Part shown: positions 1 to 8,219 of the stretch, piece by piece
Position numbering within the stretch: position 1 is the stretch's first letter
Layout of the letters: every line of letters starts with the position of its first letter
From: JAGGYK01 sp034716155
GTDB taxonomy: Bacteria > Desulfobacterota > Desulfomonilia > UBA1062
Direction: 5' to 3'
DNA length: 27,226 bases
NCBI GenBank assembly: GCA_034716155.1
Contig: JAYEFR010000018.1
Span: 1 to 27,226, forward strand
Position numbers and translations under genes: made by a program
Notes under the pieces: generated by a model
The model's database searches: none
Seen by the model: the letters and a program-made list of their open reading frames with translations, nothing else
What the model was told of the DNA's origin: nothing

Positions 1-485
1 ACCCTTCCCACCATCCAAAAATTGTTCTCTGTAAGTTGATCCGCTTCTCCAGTGGCCAAATCACATCGGATAAGAAGGCTGTCACCTGTATGGAATACGA
101 TCCCTTTCATCCCATGATCTATCTTTGCTATAAAAAGGCCTGTGAATGTACAGCTCTCATTAGATGGAATCGATTTAAGCAATTCTTGAGATTTACCCGC
201 CAAGCTATCCTTGATTCTATTCATCTCTCTTTTTGTATAGATATGCCCTGAAATATCAGAAATGGAATCCTCCAGCATCTGGGCAACCCTTAGCATAAAT
301 CTGCGCGAGGCCACTGAATTCCTTTCAGGGCTATCTGCTATGGAAATAAGACCGCTGGAAAAATCTAAGAATATGCAATCTCCCAAACCCATAGAATAAG
401 AGGGCTTGCCAAGTCCTGCCCTCAGCCTTGCCCCCAAGACATGAGGGTATTTGATAGACCTTGTCTTTCTGTTTAGTAAGATCAT
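1..485 (-). CDS. PP2C-like (PPM-type) protein phosphatase domain protein, partial (3' end outside window)
   Basis: An open frame runs from an ATG at 485 off the left edge, giving about 161 residues. It is preceded by a purine-rich stretch (GAGAAG) and starts 25 bases after the MaoC stop. An in-frame GTG at 503 is a possible alternative. Visible features resemble the PP2C/SpoIIE phosphatase fold: an early Gly-Asp followed by a beta-strand and ADSPERN with ASRRF (about residues 35-60), then an FTGLFIAKI strand, and HTGDSLLIR followed by LTENN near the edge. The last block matches the GDS...LT.DN pattern of PPM phosphatases. The rest of the metal-binding site would lie beyond the window, so activity cannot be judged. 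It is co-directional with the beta-oxidation genes and may be the last gene of that transcript or an unrelated neighbour. The family call is tentative. Confidence 0.5.
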   Translation of the reverse strand, partial: MILLNRKTRSIKYPHVLGARLRAGLGKPSYSMGLGDCIFLDFSSGLISIADSPERNSVASRRFMLRVAQMLEDSISDISGHIYTKREMNRIKDSLAGKSQELLKSIPSNESCTFTGLFIAKIDHGMKGIVFHTGDSLLIRCDLATGEADQLTENNFWMVGR

Positions 486-510
486 ATCCTCTTCTCTTAC
501 CACCTTGATG

Positions 511-969
511 TCAAGACTGCGATCTTCTCCCAACAAGCGCCCTTGTGGTGTAGACAACGGCATCCTCCCCTCGCTGATTCTTTATTGAATTCTTGGATAC
601 AATGACACCTCTTTTTTCGTCTTTTATATCTAAAGCCACAACTTCCACTTCACAGTGTATGGTATCACCGATCTTTACCACACCGACAAACCTGACGGAA
701 TCCATCCCATAAAAGGCAATAAAAGATTTAGGAAGCGCCACATACATGCCCAGCCTGAAGATAAGGGCACTACCTATGCACAGAGTAAGCATGCCATGGG
801 CAATCCGCTCTCCAAAGGGGCCTTCCTTGGCATACTCCACATTAGTATGTAATGGATGCCAATCGCCAGTAAGGGCTGCAAACATAACAATGTCTGTTTC
901 AGTAATGGTCCTGGCAGGTGATATGATCTTCTCACCCACAGAATAATCTTCAAGGTATACCTTTTCCAT
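511..969 (-). CDS. MaoC-like (R)-specific enoyl-CoA hydratase/dehydratase
   Basis: This 152-residue single hot-dog domain is the usual size for short MaoC-type hydratases, which add water to trans-2-enoyl-CoA. The hydratase-2 signature is visible at residues 30-58: F-AALTG-D36-WHPL-H41, followed by a GPFGERIAHGML strand. Asp36 and His41 keep the five-residue spacing of the catalytic Asp/His pair, although the usual Asn before Pro is His here. The ATG at 969 follows a GGGGAG ribosome binding site, 36 bases after the acyl-CoA dehydrogenase stop. The context suggests it hydrates the enoyl-CoA made by that dehydrogenase, perhaps giving the opposite stereochemistry to the crotonase at 17226-18011. 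Dehydration in the reverse direction is equally possible. Confidence 0.85.
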   Translation of the reverse strand: MEKVYLEDYSVGEKIISPARTITETDIVMFAALTGDWHPLHTNVEYAKEGPFGERIAHGMLTLCIGSALIFRLGMYVALPKSFIAFYGMDSVRFVGVVKIGDTIHCEVEVVALDIKDEKRGVIVSKNSIKNQRGEDAVVYTTRALVGRRSQS

Positions 970-1005
970 CTTATTCTCCCCTTATAGACTGCGATAATGT
1001 CTCTT

Positions 1006-2811
1006 CTAGAGGCTCTCCTCTGCCATATCTATTGCAGTCATGTCTTCCAGTTTAATAATCCTTCCCCTACCAAACACATTGGGAAGGAAGTTTCTCACAT
1101 AGAATCTTGCGGTCTCTATCTTTCCTCTATAGAAAGGGCTATCAAAATGATCCGGGCCTAGCTCATCTAATCTTTTTAAAGAAATCAAGGCCTGTTCCAG
1201 CAGAAGATGAGAGATTGCCACCTCAGCACAGCAATCTAAAAATTTAGTGGAAGTCAATGGGACAAGATTAATCTTACCTTCTTTAAAATATCTACCATAA
1301 CTGATGCTAATCTCTACAATGGCTTGAACTGCCTCCTCAACCAATTTCATCTCGTCAGCTAAAGTACTTATAGAACTGTTGTTCTGAACAAATCTCAGAA
1401 CCTCATCAATCCAATCCATAAAGACCTTACCACCTTCCATCCTGAGTTTCCTTCCCGCAAGGTCAACTGACTGGATATAGTTTGTTCCATCCCAGATAGA
1501 CAGTATCTTGCAATCGCGGGTATATTGTTCAATGGGGTATTCTTTGGTTAATCCATAGCCACCCAAGATCTGGATTCCCTCTCTACCCATTTCAAATATC
1601 CTGTCAGAACAATATGCCTTTATAATCGGCGTGGACAAGTCCACCCTGTTACTGGCCCATTTTCGCTCTTCTTCGTCTGGACTGGCTTCTGCAATATCCT
1701 CCAGCATATATGTTTTATAAACAAGGGCCCTCATCCCTTCTGTAAGTGCCTTGAGATTCATCAACATCCGACGAATGTCTACATGCTCAATGAGTCGAAC
1801 CCTATCGAGTCCTTTCTTACCAAAGGGAGCGCCCTGAATCCTGTTCTTTGCATAGTCTAATGCATTGGCATATATGTTGGCACCAAAACCTACTGATTCC
1901 AACCCCACCGCCATCCTTGCCATATTGACCATTTGAAACATGTATGCCAGACCCATCCCTGGCTCTCCTATAAGCCTGGCTCGACAGTTGCCATTCTCAC
2001 CAAAATTCATCATGCAGGTAGCAGATCCATTCATTCCCATTTTATGCTCAAGGGCTATGCAGGTAACATCATTAGCCTCCCCCAAAGAACCATCATCATT
2101 CACCCGGATCTTTGGAACTATAAAGAGAGATACGCCCTTTGCACCTTGAGGAGCCCCTTCAATCCTCCCTATTAACAAATGAATGATGTTTTCCGTAAGG
2201 TCATGCTCTCCAGATGTTATAAATGTCTTTGTGCCCTGAATCTTATAATACTTTCCATCAGGAGTGGCCTTTACAGTCACCATGTGAGCATCAGAGCCCA
2301 CTGATGGCTCGGTTAAACACATGGTCCCACCCCATGTGCCGTCATACATCTTCTCCAGAAACAAATCCTTTTGCTCCTTGGATCCAAAACGCTCTATCAT
2401 ATACCCATTCCCAGGCCCCATCCCTGAAAAGCAACAAAACGCAAAATTGGCACTCATAAAGAACTCTTGAGTTGCCTCAGAGATAACCGAAGGAACACCC
2501 TGCCCGCTATACTCAGGGTTCATAGCAAGGCCGAACCAGCCTCCTTCTTTAAATACCTCCCAGCATCGATGGTAAGACTTGGGTACGTAGACCTTTCCAC
2601 CTTCAAATCGGCAACCATCTCTATCTCCATCCTGGAATGTAGGCGCTATCTCTTCAGATGCAATCTTCATGGCCTCCTTTAAGATCATATCGAAATCGTC
2701 CATGGAAAAATCTTTATAGGCATCAAATCCTAGCAATCTTTGAATCCCGAGGTGCTCTTTTAATACAAACCGGACATCCCTATCATCCCTTTTGAAGAAA
2801 TTTTGTCCCAT
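1006..2811 (-). CDS. Acyl-CoA dehydrogenase, large type with C-terminal extension; Asp at catalytic-base position
   Basis: This FAD-dependent acyl-CoA dehydrogenase has 601 residues, against about 380 in the short family. It belongs to the long subgroup with an extra C-terminal helical domain, like 3-methylmercaptopropionyl-CoA dehydrogenase (DmdC). The N-terminal helical part is followed by the flavin/substrate strand MCLTEPSVGSDA (164-175), the middle beta domain, and the C-terminal helices with ILGGYGLTKEYPIEQYTRD (415-433). The catalytic loop, usually YEGTN.IQ, reads IWDGTNYIQ, so Asp441 stands where the base Glu is expected; the codon is a clear GAT. The alternative Glu position used by isovaleryl-CoA dehydrogenase is not acidic (VNMAR, 295-299). 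The ATG at 2811 has an AAGGAGA site and lies 15 bases after the hydroxyacyl-CoA dehydrogenase. It probably introduces a double bond into the pathway acyl-CoA, with electrons passed to an ETF encoded elsewhere. Confidence 0.9.
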   Translation of the reverse strand: MGQNFFKRDDRDVRFVLKEHLGIQRLLGFDAYKDFSMDDFDMILKEAMKIASEEIAPTFQDGDRDGCRFEGGKVYVPKSYHRCWEVFKEGGWFGLAMNPEYSGQGVPSVISEATQEFFMSANFAFCCFSGMGPGNGYMIERFGSKEQKDLFLEKMYDGTWGGTMCLTEPSVGSDAHMVTVKATPDGKYYKIQGTKTFITSGEHDLTENIIHLLIGRIEGAPQGAKGVSLFIVPKIRVNDDGSLGEANDVTCIALEHKMGMNGSATCMMNFGENGNCRARLIGEPGMGLAYMFQMVNMARMAVGLESVGFGANIYANALDYAKNRIQGAPFGKKGLDRVRLIEHVDIRRMLMNLKALTEGMRALVYKTYMLEDIAEASPDEEERKWASNRVDLSTPIIKAYCSDRIFEMGREGIQILGGYGLTKEYPIEQYTRDCKILSIWDGTNYIQSVDLAGRKLRMEGGKVFMDWIDEVLRFVQNNSSISTLADEMKLVEEAVQAIVEISISYGRYFKEGKINLVPLTSTKFLDCCAEVAISHLLLEQALISLKRLDELGPDHFDSPFYRGKIETARFYVRNFLPNVFGRGRIIKLEDMTAIDMAEESL

Positions 2812-2826
2812 GTAATGTCTCCTTAA

Positions 2827-3681
2827 TTATTCTGAGTAGTTATAGAAACCCTTGCCGGTTTTTCGGCCCAAATGGTTGTCTTCGATCATCTGCTCAAATA
2901 TCGGGGACGGCTTATAGCGCTCTTCACCTGTCATTTCATACAAGGCCTTTAGGGCATTGTATACCACGTCAATACCTGCCATATCCATGATCTCTACCGG
3001 CCCCATAGGATGGTTAGCCCCAAGTTTAAGCCCCAGGTCTATATCTTCAGGTGATGCAAAACCATTATAGATCTGATTTGCCGCTTCATTATATAACAGA
3101 CACATGAAACGGTTTACGATAAATCCCGGGACATCCTTAGCAATAATGGGGGTCTTGCCAATCTGTTTACAAAATTCTGTTGCGGCCGTAACCACGGAAT
3201 CGGCTGTCTCTTTCCCCTTAATGACCTCAACAAGCCGCATGACAGGGACCGGGCTAAAGAAATGAGTGCCAATAACCCTTTCAGTATGTTTGGTGGCAGA
3301 GGCAATCTTAGAGATACTCAATGTTGAAGTGTTGGATGATAGAATAACATCCTTCGGACAAAGGGTATTGATTTCCTTAAACACCTTCATCTTGAGGTCA
3401 ATATCCTCAAGGACCGCCTCGATAACCATATCAACTCCATTTATAGCCTCTTTTATATCTGTGGTGCCCTTTATACGTGCTATAATTTGATCATGTTCTG
3501 TTTGAGATATCTTGCCCTTATCCAGCTTTTTCCCAACAAACTTACTGATGGTACTGAGCCCGCGCTGAACAAATTCATCTTTAATATCCCTAATGACAGT
3601 CTCTATCCCATGCTCGGCAGCTACCTGGGCTATCCCTGCACCCATTGTCCCTGCACCCAAGACACATAATTTCTTAACCAT
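2827..3681 (-). CDS. 3-hydroxyacyl-CoA dehydrogenase (NAD-dependent), second copy
   Basis: At 284 residues this is the normal length of a monofunctional 3-hydroxyacyl-CoA (or 3-hydroxybutyryl-CoA) dehydrogenase. The N-terminal Rossmann motif GAGTMGAGIAQ starts at residue 9. VIEAVLED (about 86-93) and the catalytic-His strand GTHFFSPVPVMRLVEV (about 138-153) are intact. PGFIVNR and the C-terminal dimerisation part with HPMGP and GRKTGKGFYNY are also present. It oxidises an (S)-3-hydroxyacyl-CoA to the 3-ketoacyl-CoA. ATG at 3681 with an AGGAG site. A 206-base gap with a plausible promoter lies upstream, so this gene, the acyl-CoA dehydrogenase and MaoC may be a separate sub-operon. It is a paralogue of the copy at 18067-18957. 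Confidence 0.93.
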   Translation of the reverse strand: MVKKLCVLGAGTMGAGIAQVAAEHGIETVIRDIKDEFVQRGLSTISKFVGKKLDKGKISQTEHDQIIARIKGTTDIKEAINGVDMVIEAVLEDIDLKMKVFKEINTLCPKDVILSSNTSTLSISKIASATKHTERVIGTHFFSPVPVMRLVEVIKGKETADSVVTAATEFCKQIGKTPIIAKDVPGFIVNRFMCLLYNEAANQIYNGFASPEDIDLGLKLGANHPMGPVEIMDMAGIDVVYNALKALYEMTGEERYKPSPIFEQMIEDNHLGRKTGKGFYNYSE

Positions 3682-3804
3682 ATCGTCGATCTCCTATTCT
3701 ATTTGTTTTCTAGTAACTGCTCAGGTTATTAGCCTGAAGGATACTGATATCCTCTGGGCGGCAAAAGCCATATTCGGGGAATATGATACTTGAATGGCTA
3801 TGCT

Positions 3805-3832
3805 ATTATAGGGTTTACCTAAAAGCCTTCAA
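3805..3832 (-). promoter_or_regulatory. Possible sigma70-type promoter upstream of the second 3-hydroxyacyl-CoA dehydrogenase
   Basis: On the minus strand TTGAAG (3832-3827) is followed after 16 bases by a perfect TATAAT (3810-3805), inside the 206-base gap between the FAD oxidoreductase and the dehydrogenase gene. No other gene or strong hairpin is seen in this gap. The call rests only on the match and position. Confidence 0.35.
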
Positions 3833-3887
3833 CCTATCCACCTGAGTAGTTACGTTTTCTACAACATTAAAGCGTTTTATCCCTTTG

Positions 3888-5279
3888 TTACCCCTTCAGG
3901 ATCAAGTCAGCACACTTCATTGCACTCAATGCGGCACCATTTGTTGCCAATCCCCGGCCAACATAGGTGTCCCCCGCAAAATAGAGATTGGGGATCCCAG
4001 GGGCACTAAGTCCTGGCTTAAAATTCCCTACCAATCCTGGTTTTCTGGCCAGACCATCGCAGCCATCCACATAGTATGGAAGCCTCCACTCCACTTTTTT
4101 CTCGATCCCTGGAAACATCTCTTTCATATCTTCCCACACAAGACCAAGAAGCCTGTCCCTCTTGAACTTGTCTGATGCCTCTTTGTGCTCGCAGACGATA
4201 TCAGTATGTAAAATCTGTTTTCCCTCAGGTGCTACATGAGGCGAAAAATTTGAAGCCGGGAAACCCTGGAATGGGAACCCTGCGTGCTTAGTCTTTAAGG
4301 CGGTAAAGAAACACCGCTTCTTTGGATCAACAATCGGCTCAGTCAGCCCGATCATATACCCGATAAGGCCGGTAACCTCATGCTGGATATCAGTAATGCG
4401 CTTGAGCCACCACCAAGGCAGAGGACTGGTTTCAGGATCAAAATCAATAATATTACTTAAGCGATAGATCGGTAGAGCGCAGACAACACGATCCGCATAG
4501 ATGACCTCCGTCTCGAATATCCTGTACTCTTCCTGATATATGTGTTTTTTACTAGGAATACGAACCCCTAGGGTCTTCTTGTCTTGAATCACGATCTCTT
4601 GTACTTCGCAGTTAAGCCTTATTTCACCACCATTTTCTTCGATCACCCCAACCAGCCCCTTTGTGATCCCCTCTGTTCCATCCAGGGGATAACTGGCCTG
4701 CAGAACCTGCCTTGTCTTAAGAAGGTTATCCCTGGCAATGTAGAGCACTTCGCCTGCAGCCATATCAATGGCATCTGGAATCGTGGTCATGATCATACCA
4801 AGATCACAAAACATCTCCCTTATAGAAGATCGGGAAACATTCTCCATCAACCATTCTTCAAGGCTACGGTTATCCCATGCCTCGATCTCGGCATCGCTCA
4901 TGGTAGCTATCCTTTGCAGCAAACCCCTGAATGCATCTTTGTCTTGATCATCCATAGGGACCAATTCAGCCACACTGATAAACCTTTCACCATTCCATAT
5001 CTCGACGGTCTCACTAAATGGTGCCCATTCTATCTCCTTTCCAACCCGATTATTTAACTCGTTACAGCTTGATTTCTCACCCAGTTCAATCAAGTGCAAG
5101 CCGATATCAACACGCCACCCTTTTTCCGGATAGCCCCCATAACTCATCAGTCTGCCGCCAAACCTTGGGAATCGATCCAGTACCAAGACCTTCGAATGGG
5201 CCTCTTTTGCCAGTATGGCTGCCACTCCTAAACCAGCAATGCCTGCCCCTATCACTATTAAGTCATATTTATCAGGCAT
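3888..5279 (-). CDS. CrtI-like FAD-dependent oxidoreductase (phytoene desaturase/amine oxidase fold)
   Basis: This 463-residue flavoprotein has an N-terminal dinucleotide-binding motif, VIGAGIAGLGVAAILAKE (9-26), followed by VLVLDRFPRFGGRLMS, the arrangement of the phytoene desaturase/NAD(P)-binding amine-oxidase superfamily. The C-terminal FAD-contact motif is NLYFAGDTYVGRGLATNGA, also typical. There is no signal peptide or clear membrane helix. The family includes carotenoid desaturases, isomerases and many uncharacterised oxidoreductases, so the substrate cannot be named. It closes the second thiolase/DUF35 module just as the protein at 9990-11519 closes the first, which suggests the two do equivalent chemistry on related intermediates. 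ATG at 5279 with GGGGTG upstream. The 112-base gap before it contains a hairpin. Confidence 0.8.
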   Translation of the reverse strand: MPDKYDLIVIGAGIAGLGVAAILAKEAHSKVLVLDRFPRFGGRLMSYGGYPEKGWRVDIGLHLIELGEKSSCNELNNRVGKEIEWAPFSETVEIWNGERFISVAELVPMDDQDKDAFRGLLQRIATMSDAEIEAWDNRSLEEWLMENVSRSSIREMFCDLGMIMTTIPDAIDMAAGEVLYIARDNLLKTRQVLQASYPLDGTEGITKGLVGVIEENGGEIRLNCEVQEIVIQDKKTLGVRIPSKKHIYQEEYRIFETEVIYADRVVCALPIYRLSNIIDFDPETSPLPWWWLKRITDIQHEVTGLIGYMIGLTEPIVDPKKRCFFTALKTKHAGFPFQGFPASNFSPHVAPEGKQILHTDIVCEHKEASDKFKRDRLLGLVWEDMKEMFPGIEKKVEWRLPYYVDGCDGLARKPGLVGNFKPGLSAPGIPNLYFAGDTYVGRGLATNGAALSAMKCADLILKG

Positions 5280-5320
5280 ACATACACCCCATAATGTCTC
5301 TTTCTAATCCTGGTTATTGG

Positions 5321-5345
5321 ATCTTCCAGATCTATCCTGGAAGAT
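5321..5345 (-). other. Intercistronic hairpin between DUF35 and CrtI-like genes
   Basis: ATCTTCCAG (5321-5329) and CTGGAAGAT (5337-5345) form a perfect 9-bp stem with a 7-base loop. No T-run follows on the minus strand, so it is not a canonical intrinsic terminator. An mRNA-processing or stability element is more likely. Confidence 0.45.
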
Positions 5346-5391
5346 AGCCACCTCTTTTGTGATAACCACCTGCCCACGCTCACCTTTAAGA

Positions 5392-5874
5392 TTATCTGAT
5401 AATCTCAAAGTACTTGATGTCCCGTATATTGCCCTCCATCTCTTCTCTTTTCTTGAATACAGCCCTGACCTTCATCCCAACCTTGATCTTGTTTTCATCT
5501 GTCTCATTGATGATATGGGAGAAGATATTATCTGACCCATCGATATTAATATACCCATAGGTATATGGGATGGGCCGCTGAGTACCTGTAGCCGGATCAA
5601 TAAAGGGATAGTTTACCACAGAAAACGCCATAATGGTTCCTGTATCAGAGAGTTCCACCAGTTCATCCAATTCCTGGAAACACCGGCCACAGATCCTGCG
5701 AGGAGGGACTAAAACCCTTTTACATTTCGGGCATCTTATTCCTAAAAATCTCTTGTGTCCTTTAATCTCTTGAAAAAACCTGCTGCCATATTTGCCAATA
5801 GACCATTCATAGGGCATCCCCAGATCACTAGAGCTAACAGTTAACAATTCAATCTCTTTCTTTTCTGTTGTCAT
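5392..5874 (-). CDS. DUF35 OB-fold / zinc-ribbon protein (type II), partner of thiolase-fold protein
   Basis: This 160-residue protein has the DUF35 layout: an N-terminal helix, a rubredoxin-like zinc ribbon with Cys48-x2-Cys51-x10-Cys62-x2-Cys65 (RCPKC...ICGRC) followed by an OB-fold of acyl-CoA-associated type. DUF35 proteins act as subunits of thiolase-superfamily enzymes. Examples are BbsA in benzoylsuccinyl-CoA thiolase, the ChsH2 domain that pairs with Ltp2, and the bridging subunit of archaeal acetoacetyl-CoA thiolase/HMG-CoA synthase. It follows the thiolase-fold gene at 5894-7054 by 19 bases, its probable partner. It shares with the DUF35 at 13075-13599 a segment DP.TG....P..YG not seen in the other two, so these form one subtype. 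ATG at 5874 with an AGGAG site. Confidence 0.88.
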   Translation of the reverse strand: MTTEKKEIELLTVSSSDLGMPYEWSIGKYGSRFFQEIKGHKRFLGIRCPKCKRVLVPPRRICGRCFQELDELVELSDTGTIMAFSVVNYPFIDPATGTQRPIPYTYGYINIDGSDNIFSHIINETDENKIKVGMKVRAVFKKREEMEGNIRDIKYFEIIR

Positions 5875-5893
5875 AGCTTGATCTCCTGTATTA

Positions 5894-7054
5894 TTATGGT
5901 TTTTCTTTACTCAGGATAACTACATCAGACCACCAGCACCCGCCAAAGCCAGTTGCCATGGCAGTCTTGACATCAGGAACCTGACGGGCATCACCCTTTC
6001 CCATAACCTGAATGGCGGCCTCTGCTACTCTTAAAAGCGCAGTGGCCCCTATACAATTTGTACACATAACACCCCCTGAAGGGTTAATGGGCAGTTTGCC
6101 TCCCATGTCAGTATTGCCATCCCATATAAACTTAGGGCCTTGGCCTGGACCACAAAAACCAATAGCCTCAATCCATTTTAGCCCGGCGTAGGAATAAGGT
6201 AAGTACAGTTCTGCAACATCAATCTCTTCCACTGGATTTTTTATCCCTGCATTTGCAAATGCCTCCTTAGATGCCCTTTGGAGAGAAAGCATGCCTGTAT
6301 CATAATCGACATCACCAAACCATGTAGTAGTATGGCGCACTGAACAAGATTTTACCCAGGCAGGGTTTACGGCAATCTTTTCAGCCACCCTTTCAGCAGC
6401 AAAAACAACCGCACATGCCCCATCTGTCCTGGGACACACATCCAATAGTTTAATTGGGTAGGCCAGCATAGCAGACTCCATCACATCTTGTATCGTAATC
6501 GGTCGGTTGTACATCTGAGCATATGGGTTGTTCAATGCATGACTCCTCTCCCTCACTGCCACTCGTGCGGCATCTTCCTGAGTTGCCCCATATTGTTCCA
6601 TGTAAGCGGATGCCTCTGTTGCCAGACTGGGGATCGCCCCGGAATAGGAAAATCTATCCCAGATAGGGTCACTACAGGTGACAATGGCTGCAGTGGTATC
6701 ACTCTCAGAATTCTTTTCCCAGCCAATCGCAAGGACCTTATCAAAGAGTCCAGATGCCACATGATAATATGCAGCAATAGCCACAGATGCACCTGTAGTC
6801 CCCCCTGTTGTGACCTTCATGATCGGCTTCATATACCCACCAGAACCTTCAACACTCCAGGTATCCACATAATTAATCGACTCAAAATGATCCATATTAC
6901 CAATGATGATGGCATCAATATCTGCTATGGACAGCTCACAATCGGCTAGCGCCCTTGTTACTGCCTCATTTATAAGTTCTCTGCCATTGACATCGAGCCT
7001 GTGACTTTTATGATAGGTCTGACCGGTTCCCACAATTGCTACTCTTCTTGCCAT
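5894..7054 (-). CDS. Thiolase-fold (SCP2/lipid-transfer type) protein, type II, lacking the nucleophilic Cys
   Basis: This 386-residue protein has the thiolase fold: N-terminal VAIVGTGQTYH, VASGLFDKVLAIGWEK (98-114), DVCPRTDGACAVV, and the C-terminal INPSGG (323-328). The catalytic residues of true SCP2 thiolases are missing. Gly85 (TTGGTTGAS) is where the acyl-accepting Cys should be, and Asn333 (CTNCIGA) replaces the His of GHP.GATG. This recalls Ltp2-type retro-aldolases, which use the fold without thiolase chemistry and need a DUF35 partner. The DUF35 gene 19 bases downstream is the obvious partner. It is paralogous to 13614-14780, with the same residue changes at the same positions. C-C bond cleavage or formation on a CoA thioester is inferred; a structural subunit is possible. 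ATG at 7054 with AGGAGGGGAT. Confidence 0.85.
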   Translation of the reverse strand: MARRVAIVGTGQTYHKSHRLDVNGRELINEAVTRALADCELSIADIDAIIIGNMDHFESINYVDTWSVEGSGGYMKPIMKVTTGGTTGASVAIAAYYHVASGLFDKVLAIGWEKNSESDTTAAIVTCSDPIWDRFSYSGAIPSLATEASAYMEQYGATQEDAARVAVRERSHALNNPYAQMYNRPITIQDVMESAMLAYPIKLLDVCPRTDGACAVVFAAERVAEKIAVNPAWVKSCSVRHTTTWFGDVDYDTGMLSLQRASKEAFANAGIKNPVEEIDVAELYLPYSYAGLKWIEAIGFCGPGQGPKFIWDGNTDMGGKLPINPSGGVMCTNCIGATALLRVAEAAIQVMGKGDARQVPDVKTAMATGFGGCWWSDVVILSKEKP

Positions 7055-7063
7055 ATCCCCTCC

Positions 7064-8203
7064 TTACTCGCTCCCCAGGATCCATACACAATGACTCTGC
7101 CCGCAAGGACCATTAATCCCATGGGCTAGCACCGTCTTTGCCCCTTTAATCTGGTGAGCACCTCCCTCGCCACGAAGTTGGAGAGTCGCTTCTATGATCC
7201 TTACCAGTCCAGCAACCAAAACAGGATGGGCCGATAACACGCCCCCTGATGGATTCACTGGTAATTTACCACCCATGACCGTAATCCCTTTCTCGATTAG
7301 CTGGCCTCCCTGGCCGGCATCACAGATGCCCATACCTTCTAACCACAGAGGCTCCATGTAGCTAAATGCATCATAGAGTTCCACCACATCTATTTCACTC
7401 ACAGGATCTTTGATTTCTGCCATGGTATAGGCCTTTTTTGAGGCATCTTTTAAAGATACTGGGTCTGCCAAATCACGATCCCCTAAAAAATAGGCATCTG
7501 AACAATGGGCTATGCCCTTTATCCAGACAGGTTTTGTCTTTGCCTTCTTGGCACGTTCCTCATTGGCAATGATGATAGCAGCAGCACCATCACTTATTGG
7601 AGAACAATCTAGAAGTTTAATAGGATCAGCGATCTTTTTTGATCGCATGACATCATCAACAGTAATATCCATGGGTAGTTGTGCATAGGGATTGTTTTTG
7701 GCATTCTTATGGTTCTTTACCGATACTAAGGCGCACTGTTGCTCTGTAATACCATAGCGCTCCATATAAACACTGGCCTGCAGGGCTGAGGAACTGATGG
7801 CATCCAGACCAAGAGGCCTGTGGTAAATGGGATCAAACATCGCATTAGTAATGACCTTGAGATCACCTTCGCTCCCCTTTGAATGGGCAACCACAAGTGT
7901 GGTCCCAAATCCACTCAGCACACGCATGGCACCATAAAAGGCACCAAAGGCGCCATCGCCCTCTATTGTAGAGACATTCTTGTCATGGGCGCCTGCTGCC
8001 TCCTGGACAGCCATACACGATATAGTCCTACCGTCCCAAAAATCATTGGAGATAGTTATAACACTATCAATATCTTCAAGCGTATAGCCTGCATCCTCCA
8101 TGGCCTTGGTTGTGACCTCATACACCATGTCATAGAAGATCTCGCTCTTTTTTCTCCTCACATACTTGGTTTGACTGGCACCTACTATCGCAATCTTATC
8201 CAT
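7064..8203 (-). CDS. Thiolase-fold (SCP2 type) protein, type I, Asp in place of the nucleophilic Cys
   Basis: The start is placed at the ATG at 8203 (MDKIAIVG), preceded by GAGGAG. The frame is open further upstream, but that would overlap the DUF35 gene and add residues unlike the family. The resulting 379 residues show DIDVVELYDAFSY (about 271-282), VNPSGG (316-321), AHP (325-327, keeping His326) and a C-terminal CGQSHC (Cys367, His371, Cys372). Where thiolases have the reactive Cys, this protein has Asp83-Gly84. It is paralogous to the protein at 14794-15942, sharing YLGDRDLAD and the CGQ.HC tail, and differs from the neighbouring type II protein. The gene sits between a DUF35 gene (16-base gap) and the type II thiolase gene (9-base gap). 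It probably forms a hetero-oligomer with DUF35, and its reaction is not known. Confidence 0.85.
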   Translation of the reverse strand: MDKIAIVGASQTKYVRRKKSEIFYDMVYEVTTKAMEDAGYTLEDIDSVITISNDFWDGRTISCMAVQEAAGAHDKNVSTIEGDGAFGAFYGAMRVLSGFGTTLVVAHSKGSEGDLKVITNAMFDPIYHRPLGLDAISSSALQASVYMERYGITEQQCALVSVKNHKNAKNNPYAQLPMDITVDDVMRSKKIADPIKLLDCSPISDGAAAIIIANEERAKKAKTKPVWIKGIAHCSDAYFLGDRDLADPVSLKDASKKAYTMAEIKDPVSEIDVVELYDAFSYMEPLWLEGMGICDAGQGGQLIEKGITVMGGKLPVNPSGGVLSAHPVLVAGLVRIIEATLQLRGEGGAHQIKGAKTVLAHGINGPCGQSHCVWILGSE

Positions 8204-8219
8204 GGCTATAATTCTCCTC

